Position numbers and translations under genes: made by a program. Under the pieces are notes generated by a model, which did no database searches, had not been told where the DNA came from, and worked only from the letters and a program-made list of their open reading frames with translations. Of a DNA stretch of 64,000 bases, positions 38,050-48,647 are shown piece after piece. Source of the DNA: Cellulomonas wangsupingiae (lineage in GTDB: Bacteria; Actinomycetota; Actinomycetes; Actinomycetales; Cellulomonadaceae); contig NZ_CP101989.1 in assembly GCF_024508275.1 (NCBI RefSeq), forward strand, positions 1,612,001 through 1,676,000, in the 5' to 3' direction. Positions within the stretch are counted from its first letter, which is position 1. Each line of letters starts with the position of its first letter.

Positions 38050-38949
38050 ATGGTGGCACCGCGGGCATCGACGCTGTCGGGGCGCACCGGGGCGGTCGTG
38101 CTGGGGGACGCCGACGTCCCGGCCGCGCTCGCCGTGTGCGCGACCGACCCCGTGGGGTCCGTGCTCGCCGCGAGCCGGCTCGAGCACGCGGCCGAGGTGG
38201 GCCTGCGCCGCGCGGGTGGGGAGCTGTGGGGCTACGCCGAGGACGACGTCCTGCTGGCGGTCTGCTGGGTCGGCGCCAACCTCGTCCCCGTGGGGGGGAC
38301 GGCCGACGCGGACGTGACGTCCCGCGCGCTGACGGCGTTCGCCGACCTGGGCCGGAACCGCGGGCGTCGCTGCTCGTCGCTCGTCGGCCCGGCCGACGCG
38401 GTGCTCGGCCTGTGGTCGCGGCTGCGGCGCACGTGGCCGGCCGAGCGTGAGGTCCGCGCGCACCAGCCCTCGATGGTGCTGGACACCGACCCCCGGGTGG
38501 CGCCGGACCTGCGGGTGCGTCGCTCCCGGCCCGACGAGTACGACACCGTGCTGCCCGCCTGCATCCGCATGTTCACCGAGGAGGTCGGGTACTCGCCGGC
38601 CAGCGGTCCGGCGGGGCCGTACGAGGTGCGGGTCCGACGCCTCGTGGAGGACGGGCGGTCCTTCGTGATCGTCGACGGCGACGGCGGCCGCCGACCGCGC
38701 GTCGTCTTCAAGGCCGAGGTGCCGGCGGTCGCCGGCGGCGTGGCGCAGGTCCAGGGCGTGTGGGTGGACCCGGAGCGGCGCGGCGAGCGGCTCTCCGAGG
38801 GCGGCATGGCGGCCGTCGTGAAGGCGACCCGCGCGCACATCGCGCCCGTCGTGTCCCTGTACGTCAACGGGTACAACACGCGCGCCGTGCGGGCCTACGC
38901 GGCCGTCGGCTTCCGCGAGGTCGGGGCCTACGCGACGGTGCTGTTCTGA
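38050..38949 (+). CDS. GNAT family N-acetyltransferase with N-terminal DUF4081-like domain
   Basis: 299-residue protein. The N-terminal half (LAASRLEHAAEVGLRRAGGE–LWGYAEDDVLLAVCWVGANL) resembles the DUF4081 module. The C-terminal GNAT domain contains VQGVWVDPERRGERLSEGGM, a P-loop-like acetyl-CoA site, and VSLYVNGYNTRAVRAYAAVG–FREVGAYATVLF. Actinobacteria commonly have this gene directly after ispG, as here. The substrate is unknown. ATG 38050 has no ribosome-binding site, but a -10-like CACAAT ends 6 nt upstream. Confidence 0.87.
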   Translation: MVAPRASTLSGRTGAVVLGDADVPAALAVCATDPVGSVLAASRLEHAAEVGLRRAGGELWGYAEDDVLLAVCWVGANLVPVGGTADADVTSRALTAFADLGRNRGRRCSSLVGPADAVLGLWSRLRRTWPAEREVRAHQPSMVLDTDPRVAPDLRVRRSRPDEYDTVLPACIRMFTEEVGYSPASGPAGPYEVRVRRLVEDGRSFVIVDGDGGRRPRVVFKAEVPAVAGGVAQVQGVWVDPERRGERLSEGGMAAVVKATRAHIAPVVSLYVNGYNTRAVRAYAAVGFREVGAYATVLF

Positions 38950-38982
38950 CGCACGGTCCTGCGCGGCCGACGGACGCGCGGG

Positions 38983-39381
38983 TCAGACGGGGCTGAGCAC
39001 GGGGCGCAGCTGCCACCAGCGCAGCAGCGCACCGGTCGCCGCACCCACCAGCACGGCGACGAGCGTCGCGAGCCAGGGTGCGTCGAGAGTGACGACGCGC
39101 ACGACGAGGGCACCGGCGACGACGAGGGCGATCAGGGTCGCCATCATGACGGCGGCGCCCAGCGACGTCCCCAGCGGGCTGCCGTCCACCCGGGACCGCC
39201 AGCTCAGGCGCACCCCGACCATCGCGAGGACGCCGGCCGTCATGAGGGTCCAGGCGGCGATGCCCTGGCCCGCGGCCAGCAGGGCGAAGCCGCCGACCGA
39301 GCACGCGTTCACCGCGCCGCCGACGACGGCGAAGCGGGCGGGCAGGGCGCGGTCGCGGACGAGCCTCGGCGTTGCGGTCAC
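38983..39381 (-). CDS. Small membrane protein of unknown function
   Basis: 132 residues, predicted four membrane helices: [58 protein letters not shown] and [19 protein letters not shown] short basic N-terminus ([14 protein letters not shown]) precedes them, and no catalytic motif is seen. I do not recognise the family. GTG 39381 is supported by TACCCT (39393–39388) ending 6 nt upstream, suggesting a leaderless transcript. It converges with the GNAT gene with 33 bp between. Confidence 0.65.
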   Translation of the reverse strand: MTATPRLVRDRALPARFAVVGGAVNACSVGGFALLAAGQGIAAWTLMTAGVLAMVGVRLSWRSRVDGSPLGTSLGAAVMMATLIALVVAGALVVRVVTLDAPWLATLVAVLVGAATGALLRWWQLRPVLSPV

Positions 39382-39425
39382 GGCGCCAGGGTAGCGACGG
39401 TCACCTCGGCGCGGGCGCGTTCGGC

Positions 39426-40316
39426 TCAGCGCAGGAGCCGCGACATCCGGCGGTCCGCGAGCGGCCGGCCCCCCGTCTGGCACGTCGGGCAGTACTGCAG
39501 CGAGGAGTCGGCGAACGAGACCTCGTGGACGGTGTCGCCGCAGGGCGTGCCGTCCCAGCCCGGGCACGGTTCCCCCGTGCGGCCGTGCACGCGCATGCCG
39601 CGGCGCTTGGCGTCCTTGAGCTCGGCCGCCGGACGCCCGGACGCGGTCGCGACGGCCTCGGTCAGGACCGCGCGGATCGCCTCGTGCAGCGCCGCGGTCC
39701 GCGCCGCGTCGTACGAGCGCGTCGGGGCGAACGGGCTGGTGCGCGCCACCAGCAGGATCTCGTCGGAGTACGCGTTCCCGATGCCGGCGATCGTGCCCTG
39801 GTCCCGCAGGAGGCCCTTGACCTGCTGGTTGCGTGCTGCCAGCAGCTCGCCCAGCCGCTCGGGAGTGAACTCCTCGGACAGCGGCTCGACGCCGAGCGAC
39901 GCGATCTGCGGCACGTCCGCCGGGTCCGGCACGACGTGCACCGCCAGGCGCTTGCGCGTGCCGGCCTCCGTCAGGTCGAAGCCGGTGCCGTCGTCGAACC
40001 CCACGCGCAACGCGATCGGCGACCTCCCCGGCCGCGCGGGCCGCTCGGGCAGCGCGTCGTACCACCGCAGCCAGCCGGCGCGCGCGAGGTGCCACACGAG
40101 GTGCAGCGTGCCGGCGGTGGGGGAGTCGACCGCCAGGTCCAGCCACTTGCCGTGGCGGGCCACCCCCGTCACGGTGGCCCCGCGCAGCTCCGTCGGTGCT
40201 GGCCGGAAGGTCTTCAGCGCGCTGATCGCGGCGACCTCGACGCGCGTCACGGCACGACCCACGGTCCGCTCGCGCAGGTGCTGCGCGAGCGCCTCCACCT
40301 CCGGCAGCTCCGGCAT
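39426..40316 (-). CDS. Fpg/Nei family DNA glycosylase
   Basis: 296-residue base-excision repair enzyme. It starts [20 protein letters not shown], so the catalytic Pro2 and Glu3 are present. The helix-two-turn-helix carries [20 protein letters not shown]. The C-terminal zinc finger is unusual: the first cysteine pair is spaced C-x7-C ([14 protein letters not shown]) instead of C-x2-C, while the second pair YCPTCQTGG is normal. ATG 40316 has a GAGGAT ribosome-binding site. Divergent from proS. Fpg and Nei substrates differ, and I cannot assign one. Confidence 0.88.
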   Translation of the reverse strand: MPELPEVEALAQHLRERTVGRAVTRVEVAAISALKTFRPAPTELRGATVTGVARHGKWLDLAVDSPTAGTLHLVWHLARAGWLRWYDALPERPARPGRSPIALRVGFDDGTGFDLTEAGTRKRLAVHVVPDPADVPQIASLGVEPLSEEFTPERLGELLAARNQQVKGLLRDQGTIAGIGNAYSDEILLVARTSPFAPTRSYDAARTAALHEAIRAVLTEAVATASGRPAAELKDAKRRGMRVHGRTGEPCPGWDGTPCGDTVHEVSFADSSLQYCPTCQTGGRPLADRRMSRLLR

Positions 40317-40422
40317 CTGGGCATCCTCGCATCCCGGCGCCCCGGCGGCAGGTGCACGGGACCGGTCGTCGGCGAGGCGTCCCTGGTCCGTGCGGCGCGG
40401 CGGGCGCACTAGGCTCGTCGCC

Positions 40423-42216
40423 ATGCTCCTGCGCATGTCCACGCTGTTCGTCCGCACCCTGCGCGAGGACCCCGCCGACGCCGAGGTCGCCAGCCACCGG
40501 CTGCTCGTGCGCGCGGGGTACATCCGCCGAGCCGCCCCCGGTGTCTACACCTGGCTGCCGCTGGGCCTGCGCGTCCTCGCGAAGGTCGAGCAGGTCGTCC
40601 GCGAGGAGATGGCCGCGATCGGCGCGCAGGAGGTGCACTTCCCGGCACTCCTGCCCAAGGAGCCGTACGAGGCGACGGGCCGGTGGGCGGAGTACGGGCC
40701 CAACATCTTCCGCCTCAAGGACCGCAAGGGCGGCGACTACCTGCTGGCGCCCACGCACGAGGAGATGTTCACGCTCCTGGTGAAGGACCTGTACTCCTCG
40801 TACAAGGACCTGCCGCTCGCGCTCTACCAGATCCAGACCAAGTACCGCGACGAGGCCCGGCCGCGCGCCGGCCTGATCCGCGGCCGCGAGTTCGTCATGA
40901 AGGACGCCTACTCGTTCGACCTGGACGACGAGGGCCTCGCCGCGTCGTACGAGGCGCAGCGCGGCGCGTACCGGCGCATCTTCGAGCGGCTCGGCCTGGA
41001 GTACGTGATCGTCGCCGCCACCTCGGGGGCGATGGGTGGCTCGCGGTCCGAGGAGTTCCTCACGCCGACGGCCATCGGCGAGGACACGTTCGTGCGCTCG
41101 CCCGGGGGCTACGCCGCGAACGTCGAGGCCGTGACCACCGTCGTGCCCGAGCCCCTGGACTGGGCCGACGCACCGGCCGCGCACGTCGAGGACACGCCCG
41201 ACACGCCCACGATCGACTCGCTCGTCGCGCTGGCCAACGAGCGGATGCCCCGCGGTGACCGTCCGTGGACCGCGGCGGACACGCTGAAGAACGTCGTCCT
41301 GGCGCTCGTGCAGCCGACGGGTGAGCGTGAGCTCGTCGTCGTCGGCCTGCCCGGGGACCGCGACGTCGACCTCAAGCGTCTCGAGGCAGCAGTCGCACCC
41401 GCGGAGGTCGAGACCGCCGGGGACGCCGACTTCGCGGCCCACCCCGAGCTCGTCCGCGGGTACATCGGCCCGCTGGCGCTCGGCCCCAACGTGCCCGTCG
41501 CCGACGGCGAGGAGCGCACCGCGGTGCGCTACCTGCTCGACCCCCGCGTGGTGCCCGGCACCCGCTGGATCACGGGCGCGAACGAGCCCGGGCGGCACGT
41601 CTTCGACCTGGTCGCCGGGCGCGACTTCACGGCGGACGGCACCGTCGAGGCCGCCGAGGTGCGCGCCGGTGACCCCGCGCCCGACGGCTCGGGCCCGCTC
41701 GAGCTCGCGCGCGGCATCGAGATCGGTCACATCTTCCAGCTCGGCCGCAAGTACGCCCAGGCGCTCGGGCTGAGCGTCCTGGACCAGAACGGCAAGGCCC
41801 GGGTCGTCACGATGGGGTCGTACGGCATCGGCGTGACGCGCGTCCTGGCGGCCCTCGCCGAGGCCAACCACGACGACCGCGGCCTGGCCTGGCCGGCGAA
41901 CGTCGCCCCGGCGCAGGTCCACGTGGTCGCCACCGGCAAGGACGCGGCGGTGTTCGAGGCCGCGGAGGCGCTGGCCACGACGCTGTCCGCGCGGGGTGTG
42001 GAGGTGCTCTACGACGACCGGCCCAAGGTCTCCCCGGGTGTGAAGTTCGCGGACGCCGAGCTGCTGGGAGTGCCGCTGGTCGTGGTCGTGGGCCGCGGGC
42101 TCGCCGACGGCGTCGTGGAGGTCAGGCCCCGCATCGGCGGCACGGCCGAGCAGGTCCCCGTGGCGACGGCCGCGGACCGCGTCGCCGAGCTCGTCGACGA
42201 GGCGCTCGCCGGCTGA
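40423..42216 (+). CDS. proS: Prolyl-tRNA synthetase (bacterial type, with editing domain)
   Basis: 597-residue class II synthetase charging tRNA-Pro. Motif region 1–2 includes [20 protein letters not shown] and [20 protein letters not shown]. The inserted YbaK-type editing domain spans roughly 230–390 ([36 protein letters not shown]). Motif 3 is [15 protein letters not shown], and a C-terminal anticodon-binding domain follows. ATG 40423 is preferred over ATG 40435; TAGGCT (40410–40415) ends 7 nt upstream and there is no ribosome-binding site. It converges with the DUF4439 gene with a 21-bp gap. Confidence 0.94.
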   Translation: MLLRMSTLFVRTLREDPADAEVASHRLLVRAGYIRRAAPGVYTWLPLGLRVLAKVEQVVREEMAAIGAQEVHFPALLPKEPYEATGRWAEYGPNIFRLKDRKGGDYLLAPTHEEMFTLLVKDLYSSYKDLPLALYQIQTKYRDEARPRAGLIRGREFVMKDAYSFDLDDEGLAASYEAQRGAYRRIFERLGLEYVIVAATSGAMGGSRSEEFLTPTAIGEDTFVRSPGGYAANVEAVTTVVPEPLDWADAPAAHVEDTPDTPTIDSLVALANERMPRGDRPWTAADTLKNVVLALVQPTGERELVVVGLPGDRDVDLKRLEAAVAPAEVETAGDADFAAHPELVRGYIGPLALGPNVPVADGEERTAVRYLLDPRVVPGTRWITGANEPGRHVFDLVAGRDFTADGTVEAAEVRAGDPAPDGSGPLELARGIEIGHIFQLGRKYAQALGLSVLDQNGKARVVTMGSYGIGVTRVLAALAEANHDDRGLAWPANVAPAQVHVVATGKDAAVFEAAEALATTLSARGVEVLYDDRPKVSPGVKFADAELLGVPLVVVVGRGLADGVVEVRPRIGGTAEQVPVATAADRVAELVDEALAG

Positions 42217-42237
42217 CGTCGGCGGAGGGCGGCCGCG

Positions 42238-43281
42238 TCAGTCGACGGGCGCGGTCGCCAGCTCCGGCATGCCCGGGAACGGGACGGGGGCGGCGCCCCA
42301 GCCCCGCGCCGCGGCCGCAGCCGTGCGCAACGAGGCGACGCCCTGCGCGCGCCGACCCGCGGGGGCCCCGGCGACCACGTGGGAGCTCGCGTCGGCGACC
42401 GCCTGCTCCAGGGTCCGGGGCAGCGCCTCGACGACGGCCGGGTCGTCGACGGCGGCGGGCAGCGCGTACGCGGAGCGGCGCGGGTCGGTCGGCTGACCGA
42501 CGACCCCTGCCGCGCGGGCCCAGTCGTCCGAGGCCGTCCGGTGACCGGCGGACGCCTGCAGCATGGCCGCACGCCGGTCGTCGGCGGCGCGGGCGGCGAG
42601 GACGGTGAACGTCCACGCGGCCTCGTCGTGCGCGAGCGCGAGCTCGGCCGCCCCGTCCGGGGCGGGTGCGTCCGGTGCGGGGGTGGTGCCGTCCGTCACG
42701 GCCGCTGCCGTCGCCGCGTCGGCGGTCGGCTCGGGGCGGGGGAGGCCACCGACGGTGGCCACGCGGTCCGCCAGACCGTCACGTGCGGCCGCCACGGAGG
42801 CGACGAGGCGCGCCAGGGCGGGGTCCGGGACGGAGTCGGCGTCGGCCGCCGCCTGCTCCGCATCGTCCACGAGACGACCGAGCAGCGCGGTGACGTCCGT
42901 CACGGCGGGAGCCGTCGGGGTCGGCGACGCGGTGGGCGTCGGGTCGGGCAGCCCCGAGTCGTACACGCCGCCGAGCTCCTCGGCGTGGCGGGTCGAGAAC
43001 GCCGCGACCTCGTCGAGCGCGGCACGCACCGCCGGGTCGGTCGCGGACCCCGAGAGGCCGGTCGCGGCCGTCGCCAGGTCGAGCGCGTCGTCCACCGTGC
43101 GGGCGCGGACCTGCTCGGTCGCGTCGGGCGACGGCTCGACGGGCGCCGGGGTCTCGAGGCGCAGGCCGCACCCGGCCAGCGCGAGGACGGCAGCGGTGAG
43201 CAGCGCGGCGACGCGGGGCACCCGCGGGCGGCGGTGCGTCGGCGGACCCTGCGGCTGCGGTGCGGTGCGGTGTCGGGGCAT
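42238..43281 (-). CDS. Lipoprotein with C-terminal DUF4439 (ferritin-like) domain
   Basis: About 347 residues. A basic start, a hydrophobic signal and lipobox (AALLTAAVLALAGC) are followed by a Pro/Thr/Ala-rich surface region. The C-terminal helical part (LALAHDEAAWTFTVLAARAA, MLQASAGHRTASDDWARAAG) resembles the ferritin-like DUF4439 family. Function unknown. ATG 43281 is chosen over ATG 43299 because it gives a normal signal peptide and CAGGAT lies 8 nt upstream. Divergent from rimP, as often seen in actinobacteria. Confidence 0.75.
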   Translation of the reverse strand: MPRHRTAPQPQGPPTHRRPRVPRVAALLTAAVLALAGCGLRLETPAPVEPSPDATEQVRARTVDDALDLATAATGLSGSATDPAVRAALDEVAAFSTRHAEELGGVYDSGLPDPTPTASPTPTAPAVTDVTALLGRLVDDAEQAAADADSVPDPALARLVASVAAARDGLADRVATVGGLPRPEPTADAATAAAVTDGTTPAPDAPAPDGAAELALAHDEAAWTFTVLAARAADDRRAAMLQASAGHRTASDDWARAAGVVGQPTDPRRSAYALPAAVDDPAVVEALPRTLEQAVADASSHVVAGAPAGRRAQGVASLRTAAAAARGWGAAPVPFPGMPELATAPVD

Positions 43282-43421
43282 CGGCCGCGATCCTGCCATG
43301 CCGGTCCGTGCGGGCCGCGCACGTCGGGGAGCGGCGCCCGGAGTCGTTACGCTGGTGGGACAACGTCACAGGGTCGCCGCCTGCGCCCCATCGTGCAGGA
43401 GAGCCGACAGGAGGCCAGGTC

Positions 43422-43988
43422 ATGGTCGCGCCAGCTACCGCACCACGGGTGCGGGAGGTCGTCGAGGCCGCCGTGACGGGTGCCGGCCTGCTCCTCGACG
43501 GGCTCGACGTCACCGGCAGCGGACGCAGCACGGTCGTGCGCGTCGTCGTGGACCTGGTGGACGACGACCCGGGAACCCTGGACCTCGATCGGGTCGGCGA
43601 CGTCACGCGTGCCGTGTCGGACGCGCTGGACGCGGCCGACGTGCTGCCCGGTGCGTACACCCTCGAGGTCGGCAGCCCTGGCGCCGAGCGTCCGCTGACG
43701 CTCGCGCGCCACTGGCGCCGGGCCCGCGGGCGCACCGTGGTCGTGCGCCTGGTCGACGGTCGCACGCTCAGCGGCAGGCTCGAGCAGGTCGCCGACGGCG
43801 ACACGCCCGACCTCGTCGTCGTGCCGGTCACGGCGCCGGGCAAGGGCCGCAGGCCGGTGCAGGGCGCGCCCGTGACGTTGGCGTGGGACGACGTGCGGGA
43901 CGCACGTGTGCAGGTGGACCTCGCCGCCGTGCGCGACGACGAGGCCGACGAAGGCGCCGGCCCTCGGGACGGCGCAGGGGAGGGCTGA
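43422..43988 (+). CDS. rimP: Ribosome maturation factor RimP
   Basis: 188-residue 30S assembly factor. Conserved stretches are [60 protein letters not shown] and [21 protein letters not shown] 43422 follows AGGAGG at good spacing. A possible -10 (TACGCT, 43348–43353) lies upstream. nusA begins 1 bp after the stop, giving the classical rimP–nusA–ylxR–infB operon. Confidence 0.93.
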   Translation: MVAPATAPRVREVVEAAVTGAGLLLDGLDVTGSGRSTVVRVVVDLVDDDPGTLDLDRVGDVTRAVSDALDAADVLPGAYTLEVGSPGAERPLTLARHWRRARGRTVVVRLVDGRTLSGRLEQVADGDTPDLVVVPVTAPGKGRRPVQGAPVTLAWDDVRDARVQVDLAAVRDDEADEGAGPRDGAGEG

Positions 43989-43989
43989 C

Positions 43990-45048
43990 GTGGACATCGA
44001 CATGCAGGCGCTGCGACTCATCGAGCGCGAGCGGGAGATCAGCCTCGACGTGCTCGTCGAGGCCATCGAGCAGGCGCTGCTCTCGGCCTACCACCGGACG
44101 CCCGGTGCGCAGGCGCGTGCGCGCGTGGAGCTGGACCGGCGCAGCGGACACGTGACCGTGTGGGCGCGCGACCCCGCACCGGAGGACGCGGAGCCGGGCG
44201 CCGCCGAGCCGCCGGAGTACGACGACACCCCGGCCGGCTTCGGGCGCATCGCGACGGCCACCGCGCGGCAGGTCATCGTGCAGCGGCTGCGCGACGCCGA
44301 GGACGACCAGGTGCTCGGCACCTTCCGCAGCAAGGCGGGCGAGGTGCTCGGCGGCGTGATCCAGCAGGGTCGCGACCCGCGCACGGTGCTCGTCGACGTC
44401 GGCGGCACGGAGGCCGTGCTGCCGGCGCACGAGCAGGTCCCGGGCGAGAAGTACGTCCACGGGGAGCGGCTGCGGTCGTACGTGCTCGACGTCGCGCGAG
44501 GTCCGCGCGGGCCGCAGATCACGCTGTCGCGCACGCACCCGAACCTCGTGCGCAAGCTGTTCGCGCTCGAGGTGCCGGAGATCGCGGACGGGACCGTGGA
44601 GATCATGGCGATGGCCCGCGAGGCCGGGCACCGCACCAAGATGGCCGTGCGGGCCAACGTGCCGGGCGTCAACGCCAAGGGCGCGTGCATCGGGCCGATG
44701 GGCGGGCGCGTGCGTGCCGTCATGGCCGAGCTGCACGGCGAGAAGATCGACATCGTCGACCACTCCGACGACCCGGCGGAGATGATCGCGCACGCCCTGT
44801 CGCCGGCGCGTGTGCTCGACGTCACCATCGTCGACCCGGTCGCGCGCGCCGCACGGGTCGTCGTGCCGGACTACCAGCTGTCGCTCGCCATCGGCAAGGA
44901 GGGGCAGAACGCCCGTCTGGCCGCGAAGCTCACCAGCTGGCGGATCGACATCCGGTCGGACGCGGAGCAGGCGTCCGGAACCCCCACCTCGTCGCCCGAC
45001 CGTGCTGCGGACGAGCCCGGTGCGGGGGCGTCCGGTCACGTCCGGTGA
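43990..45048 (+). CDS. nusA: Transcription termination/antitermination factor NusA
   Basis: 352-residue RNA polymerase-binding factor. The N-terminal domain is [20 protein letters not shown], the S1 domain contains [18 protein letters not shown], and KH1/KH2 include [20 protein letters not shown] and [23 protein letters not shown] 43990 follows GGGGAGGG. It lacks the C-terminal acidic repeats of enterobacterial NusA, as is normal in actinobacteria. Confidence 0.95.
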   Translation: MDIDMQALRLIEREREISLDVLVEAIEQALLSAYHRTPGAQARARVELDRRSGHVTVWARDPAPEDAEPGAAEPPEYDDTPAGFGRIATATARQVIVQRLRDAEDDQVLGTFRSKAGEVLGGVIQQGRDPRTVLVDVGGTEAVLPAHEQVPGEKYVHGERLRSYVLDVARGPRGPQITLSRTHPNLVRKLFALEVPEIADGTVEIMAMAREAGHRTKMAVRANVPGVNAKGACIGPMGGRVRAVMAELHGEKIDIVDHSDDPAEMIAHALSPARVLDVTIVDPVARAARVVVPDYQLSLAIGKEGQNARLAAKLTSWRIDIRSDAEQASGTPTSSPDRAADEPGAGASGHVR

Positions 45049-45122
45049 CCAGGCGCGCTAGACTCGGCAGGGCTGGGCCGGATGCCCGGCTCCCTTCGCC
45101 GAGCAGGCGGAACCCCGATCCC

Positions 45123-45503
45123 GTGCCTCCCGTGCCCGAACCGGGTCCCGTCCGCACGTGTGTGGGGTGCCGTGCGACCGGCTCCCGGCAGGCTCTGCTG
45201 AGGGTGGTGCTCGACGCCGGCACGGGTGATCCCGTGCTCGTCGTCGACGAGCACCGCCGGATGCCGGGCCGGGGTGCGTGGCTGCACCCCGACCAGCGTT
45301 GCCTCGAGCTCGCCGTCAAGCGGCGGGCGCTCGGACGGGCGCTGCGGTACGCGGGGCCCTTGGGCACCGACACCGTGGCCCGTGCCGTCACGCGGCACGC
45401 CGCGCAGGAGGTCCAGCCACAGCACAGCACCACGGTGCCGGATTCCACTCCGGTGCCGACCGTCGACAGGGAAGCGGGTTGGAAGCCGATGGCCCCCCGA
45501 TGA
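45123..45503 (+). CDS. ylxR: YlxR family (DUF448) RNA-binding protein
   Basis: About 126 residues. The YlxR core is PVRTCVGCRATGSRQALLRV, then RRMPGRGAWLHPDQRCLELA–VKRRALGRAL, with a non-conserved tail of about 40 residues. YlxR has been linked to RNase P modulation in Bacillus (family knowledge). GTG 45123 or 45132 are both possible, with GGCGGAA upstream. A -10-like TAGACT lies at 45059–45064. The stop codon falls inside the first unit of a 14-bp tandem repeat. Confidence 0.85.
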   Translation: MPPVPEPGPVRTCVGCRATGSRQALLRVVLDAGTGDPVLVVDEHRRMPGRGAWLHPDQRCLELAVKRRALGRALRYAGPLGTDTVARAVTRHAAQEVQPQHSTTVPDSTPVPTVDREAGWKPMAPR

Positions 45504-45539
45504 GCACGCACCGATGAGTACCCAGCGATGAGTACCCCG
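45498..45539. repeat. Three 14-bp tandem repeats between ylxR and infB
   Basis: Units CGATGAGCACGCAC (45498–45511), CGATGAGTACCCAG (45512–45525) and CGATGAGTACCCCG (45526–45539). Each unit contains ATGA, so three ATG codons occur in three different frames at 45500, 45514 and 45528. Unit 1 also holds the ylxR stop. Function unknown; slippage or a decoy-start effect upstream of infB are guesses. Confidence 0.8.
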
Positions 45540-45588
45540 CACTAACGACGGTCCGACCCTGTCCAGGGCGGACCAGGACAGGAGAGAT

Positions 45589-48531
45589 GTGGCTAAGGTC
45601 CGCGTCTACGAGCTCGCCAAGGAGCTCGGGGTCGACAGCAAGACCATCATGACCAAGCTGAACGAGCTCGGTGAGTTCGTCCGGTCGGCGTCCTCGACGA
45701 TCGAGCCGCCCGTCGTGCGCAAGCTGCGCGACACCTACCCGGCAGGCGGGTCCGGCAACGGACGCTCCGCCTCGTCGGCACGCCCCGCAGCGCCGAAGGC
45801 GCCCGCGTCGTCGGACGGCACGCCCGCTCCGGCTCCCGCACGTCCCGCGGCACCGGCTCCGGCCGCACCCGCGCCCGTCGCGGAGGCGCCGCAGGCCCCG
45901 GCCGCACCGGCTCCCGCCGCGCAGGCGCCGGCCGCGCAGGCTCCGGCCGCGCAGGCTCCGGCACCGCAGGCTCCGGCCCCGCAGGCACCGGCTCCCCAGG
46001 CACCCGCCCCGCGGGCGCCGGCACCGGCTCCCGCCGCACGTCCGGCCCCGGCCGCGCAGGGCGCACGTCCGGGCGCGCCGCGTCCGGCCCAGGCCGGCGG
46101 CCAGGCCGGCGGTGCCCGTCCGGGCGCCTCGCGTCCGGCTGCGCGTCCGGGCAACAACCCGTTCGCTCCCGCGCAGGGGATGCCCCGTCAGGGCGAGCGC
46201 CCCGGCGGCCCGCGTCCCGGTGGCCCGCGTCCGGGCAACAACCCGTTCGCGCCCTCGCAGGGCATGCCCCGTCCCGGTGACCGTCGTCCGGCGCCCGCCG
46301 AGGGTGCGCCCGCGGCTGCTGCCGGCGACCGTCCGGGCGGTCCGCGCCCCGGTGGTCCGCGTCCGGGCGGTCCGCGTCCCAACCCGGGCATGATGCCCGG
46401 TCGCACCCAGAGCGGCGTCGGTCGTCCGGGCGAGCGCCCGGCCGCGCCCGGCCGCGGTGGCGGCGCCGGTCGTGGCGGCTTCGGTGGCGGCGCAGGCCGT
46501 CCCGGTGGCGGCAGCGGTCCCGGCGCCGGTGGCGGCGGCTTCGCCGGTCGTCCCGGTGGCGGCGGCGGTCGTCCCGGTGGTGCCGGTCGCGGCTCCACGC
46601 AGGGTGCGTTCGGCCGTGCCGGCGGGCGTCCCGTCCGCGGGCGCAAGTCGAAGCGTGCGAAGCGCCAGGAGTTCGAGCAGATGCAGGCGCCGTCGCTGGG
46701 CGGCGTGTCCGTCCCGCGCGGCAACGGCAAGACCGTGGTGCGCCTGCGTCACGGCTCGTCGCTGAACGACTTCGCCGACAAGATCGACGCCAACCCCGCG
46801 TCGCTCGTCACCGTGCTGTTCCACCTCGGTGAGATGGCCACGGCCACGCAGTCGCTCGACGAGGACACGTTCGGCACGCTCGCGTCCGAGCTGGGCTACG
46901 TCATCGAGATGGTGTCGGCCGAGGAGGAGGACCGCGAGCTGCTCGGGGCCTTCGACATCGACCTGGAGGCCGAGCTCGAGGCCGAGGGCGACGAGGACCT
47001 GGAGGCGCGGCCCCCGGTCGTCACCGTCATGGGTCACGTCGACCACGGCAAGACCAAGCTCCTCGACGCCATCCGGTCCACGGACGTCGTCGCGGGCGAG
47101 GCCGGCGGCATCACCCAGCACATCGGTGCGTACCAGGTGCGCACCGAGCACGAGGGTGTCGAGCGGGCCATCACGTTCATCGACACCCCGGGTCACGAGG
47201 CGTTCACCGCCATGCGTGCCCGTGGTGCGCAGGTCACGGACATCGCGATCCTCGTGGTCGCGGCCGACGACGGCGTGATGCCCCAGACGATCGAGGCGCT
47301 CAACCACGCGCAGTCGGCCAACGTGCCGATCGTCGTGGCGGTGAACAAGGTGGACAAGGAGGGGGCCAACCCCGACAAGATCCGCCAGCAGCTCACCGAG
47401 TACAACCTCGTGGCCGAGGAGTACGGCGGCGACACGATGTTCGTCGAGGTCTCCGCCAAGCAGCGGCTGGGCATCGACCAGCTGCTCGAGGCCGTCCTGC
47501 TCACCGCGGACGCGGCTCTCGACCTGCGCGCCAACCCCGACAAGGACGCGCGCGGTGTCGCGATCGAGGCCAACCTCGACAAGGGCCGCGGCGCCGTCGC
47601 GACCGTGCTGGTCGAGTCCGGCACGCTGCACGTCGGCGACGCGATCGTCGCGGGCACGGCCCACGGCCGTGTGCGCGCCATGCTCGACGAGCACGGCGAC
47701 ACGGTGGACGAGGCCGGCCCGGCCCGTCCGGTGCAGGTGCTCGGTCTGTCCTCGGTGCCTCGCGCCGGCGACACGTTCCTCGTGGCGCCCGACGAGCGCA
47801 CCGCGCGTCAGATCGCCGAGAAGCGCGAGGCCGCCGAGCGTGCCGCCCTCCTGGCCAAGCGCCGCAAGCGCATCAGCCTCGAGGACTTCACGCAGGCCCT
47901 GCAGCTCGGCAAGGTCGAGACGCTCAACCTCGTCCTCAAGGGCGACGTGTCCGGTGCCGTCGAGGCACTCGAGGACGCGCTGCTCAAGATCGACGTGGGC
48001 GATGCGGTCGAGCTGCGCGTCATCCACCGTGGGGTGGGTGCCATCACGCAGAACGACGTCAACCTCGCCACCGTGGACAACGCGATCATCATCGGCTTCA
48101 ACGTGAAGTTCGCGCCGCGCGTCGAGGATCTGGCGGACCGCGAGGGCGTCGACGTGCGCTTCTACTCGGTGATCTACCAGGCGATCGACGACGTCGAGGC
48201 GGCCCTCAAGGGCATGCTCAAGCCGGAGTACGAGGAGGTGCAGCTCGGTTCCGCCGAGGTGCGCGAGATCTTCCGCTCCTCCAAGTTCGGCAACATCGCC
48301 GGGTCGATCGTCCGGTCGGGCGAGATCCGACGGAACTCCAAGGCCCGCGTCCTGCGCAAGGGCAAGCTCGTGGCGGACAACCTCACGATCGAGTCGCTCA
48401 AGCGGTTCAAGGACGACGCGACCGAGGTCCGCGAGGGCTACGAGTGCGGTATCGGCCTCGGGTCGTACAACGACCTGCAGCTCGAGGACGTCATCGAGAC
48501 GTTCGAGATGCGGGAGAAGCCGCGGTCCTGA
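45589..48531 (+). CDS. infB: Translation initiation factor IF-2
   Basis: 980-residue GTPase that brings fMet-tRNA to the 30S subunit. The N-terminal IF2N domain ([20 protein letters not shown]) is followed by a very long Ala/Pro- then Gly/Arg-rich linker of about 300 residues with internal repeats. Next come a second N-domain ([15 protein letters not shown]), the G domain (GHVDHGKT at 482–489, [12 protein letters not shown] at about 586) and the C-terminal domains ending FEMREKP. GTG 45589 matches the family start, with GGAGAG close upstream. A 16-bp terminator follows. Confidence 0.96.
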   Translation: MAKVRVYELAKELGVDSKTIMTKLNELGEFVRSASSTIEPPVVRKLRDTYPAGGSGNGRSASSARPAAPKAPASSDGTPAPAPARPAAPAPAAPAPVAEAPQAPAAPAPAAQAPAAQAPAAQAPAPQAPAPQAPAPQAPAPRAPAPAPAARPAPAAQGARPGAPRPAQAGGQAGGARPGASRPAARPGNNPFAPAQGMPRQGERPGGPRPGGPRPGNNPFAPSQGMPRPGDRRPAPAEGAPAAAAGDRPGGPRPGGPRPGGPRPNPGMMPGRTQSGVGRPGERPAAPGRGGGAGRGGFGGGAGRPGGGSGPGAGGGGFAGRPGGGGGRPGGAGRGSTQGAFGRAGGRPVRGRKSKRAKRQEFEQMQAPSLGGVSVPRGNGKTVVRLRHGSSLNDFADKIDANPASLVTVLFHLGEMATATQSLDEDTFGTLASELGYVIEMVSAEEEDRELLGAFDIDLEAELEAEGDEDLEARPPVVTVMGHVDHGKTKLLDAIRSTDVVAGEAGGITQHIGAYQVRTEHEGVERAITFIDTPGHEAFTAMRARGAQVTDIAILVVAADDGVMPQTIEALNHAQSANVPIVVAVNKVDKEGANPDKIRQQLTEYNLVAEEYGGDTMFVEVSAKQRLGIDQLLEAVLLTADAALDLRANPDKDARGVAIEANLDKGRGAVATVLVESGTLHVGDAIVAGTAHGRVRAMLDEHGDTVDEAGPARPVQVLGLSSVPRAGDTFLVAPDERTARQIAEKREAAERAALLAKRRKRISLEDFTQALQLGKVETLNLVLKGDVSGAVEALEDALLKIDVGDAVELRVIHRGVGAITQNDVNLATVDNAIIIGFNVKFAPRVEDLADREGVDVRFYSVIYQAIDDVEAALKGMLKPEYEEVQLGSAEVREIFRSSKFGNIAGSIVRSGEIRRNSKARVLRKGKLVADNLTIESLKRFKDDATEVREGYECGIGLGSYNDLQLEDVIETFEMREKPRS
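45916..46020 (+). repeat. 15-bp tandem repeats inside infB
   Basis: Seven degenerate copies of a 15-bp unit, first copy GCCGCGCAGGCGCCG (45916–45930), encode [10 protein letters not shown] and APRAP pentapeptides in the IF-2 linker. Downstream, a longer element encoding [15 protein letters not shown] occurs twice (about 46147–46195 and 46231–46279). Such linkers vary in length between strains. Confidence 0.8.
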
Positions 48532-48538
48532 GGACCGA

Positions 48539-48573
48539 CGTCCGGGGGTGAGCGTCACGCTCACCCCCGGACG
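48539..48573 (+). terminator. Terminator hairpin after infB
   Basis: Perfect 16-bp stem CGTCCGGGGGTGAGCG (48539–48554) with 48558–48573 and loop TCA, 7 bp after the infB stop. Only GGTCTTC follows, not a true T-run. Confidence 0.85.
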
Positions 48574-48647
48574 GGTCTTCAGACCGCCCCCGTCAGTCGT
48601 CAGGCCCCACGCCCGCGGGCGGGGCGGGCAGAAGGAAGGCAACAGAC

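Noticed and set aside
34376..38068. Very long minus-strand open frame (about 1230 codons) opposite potC, rip and ispG
   Set aside because: It lies antisense to three well-identified genes, is rich in His/Arg/Asp as expected for the reverse frame of GC-rich coding DNA, and has no recognisable domain.
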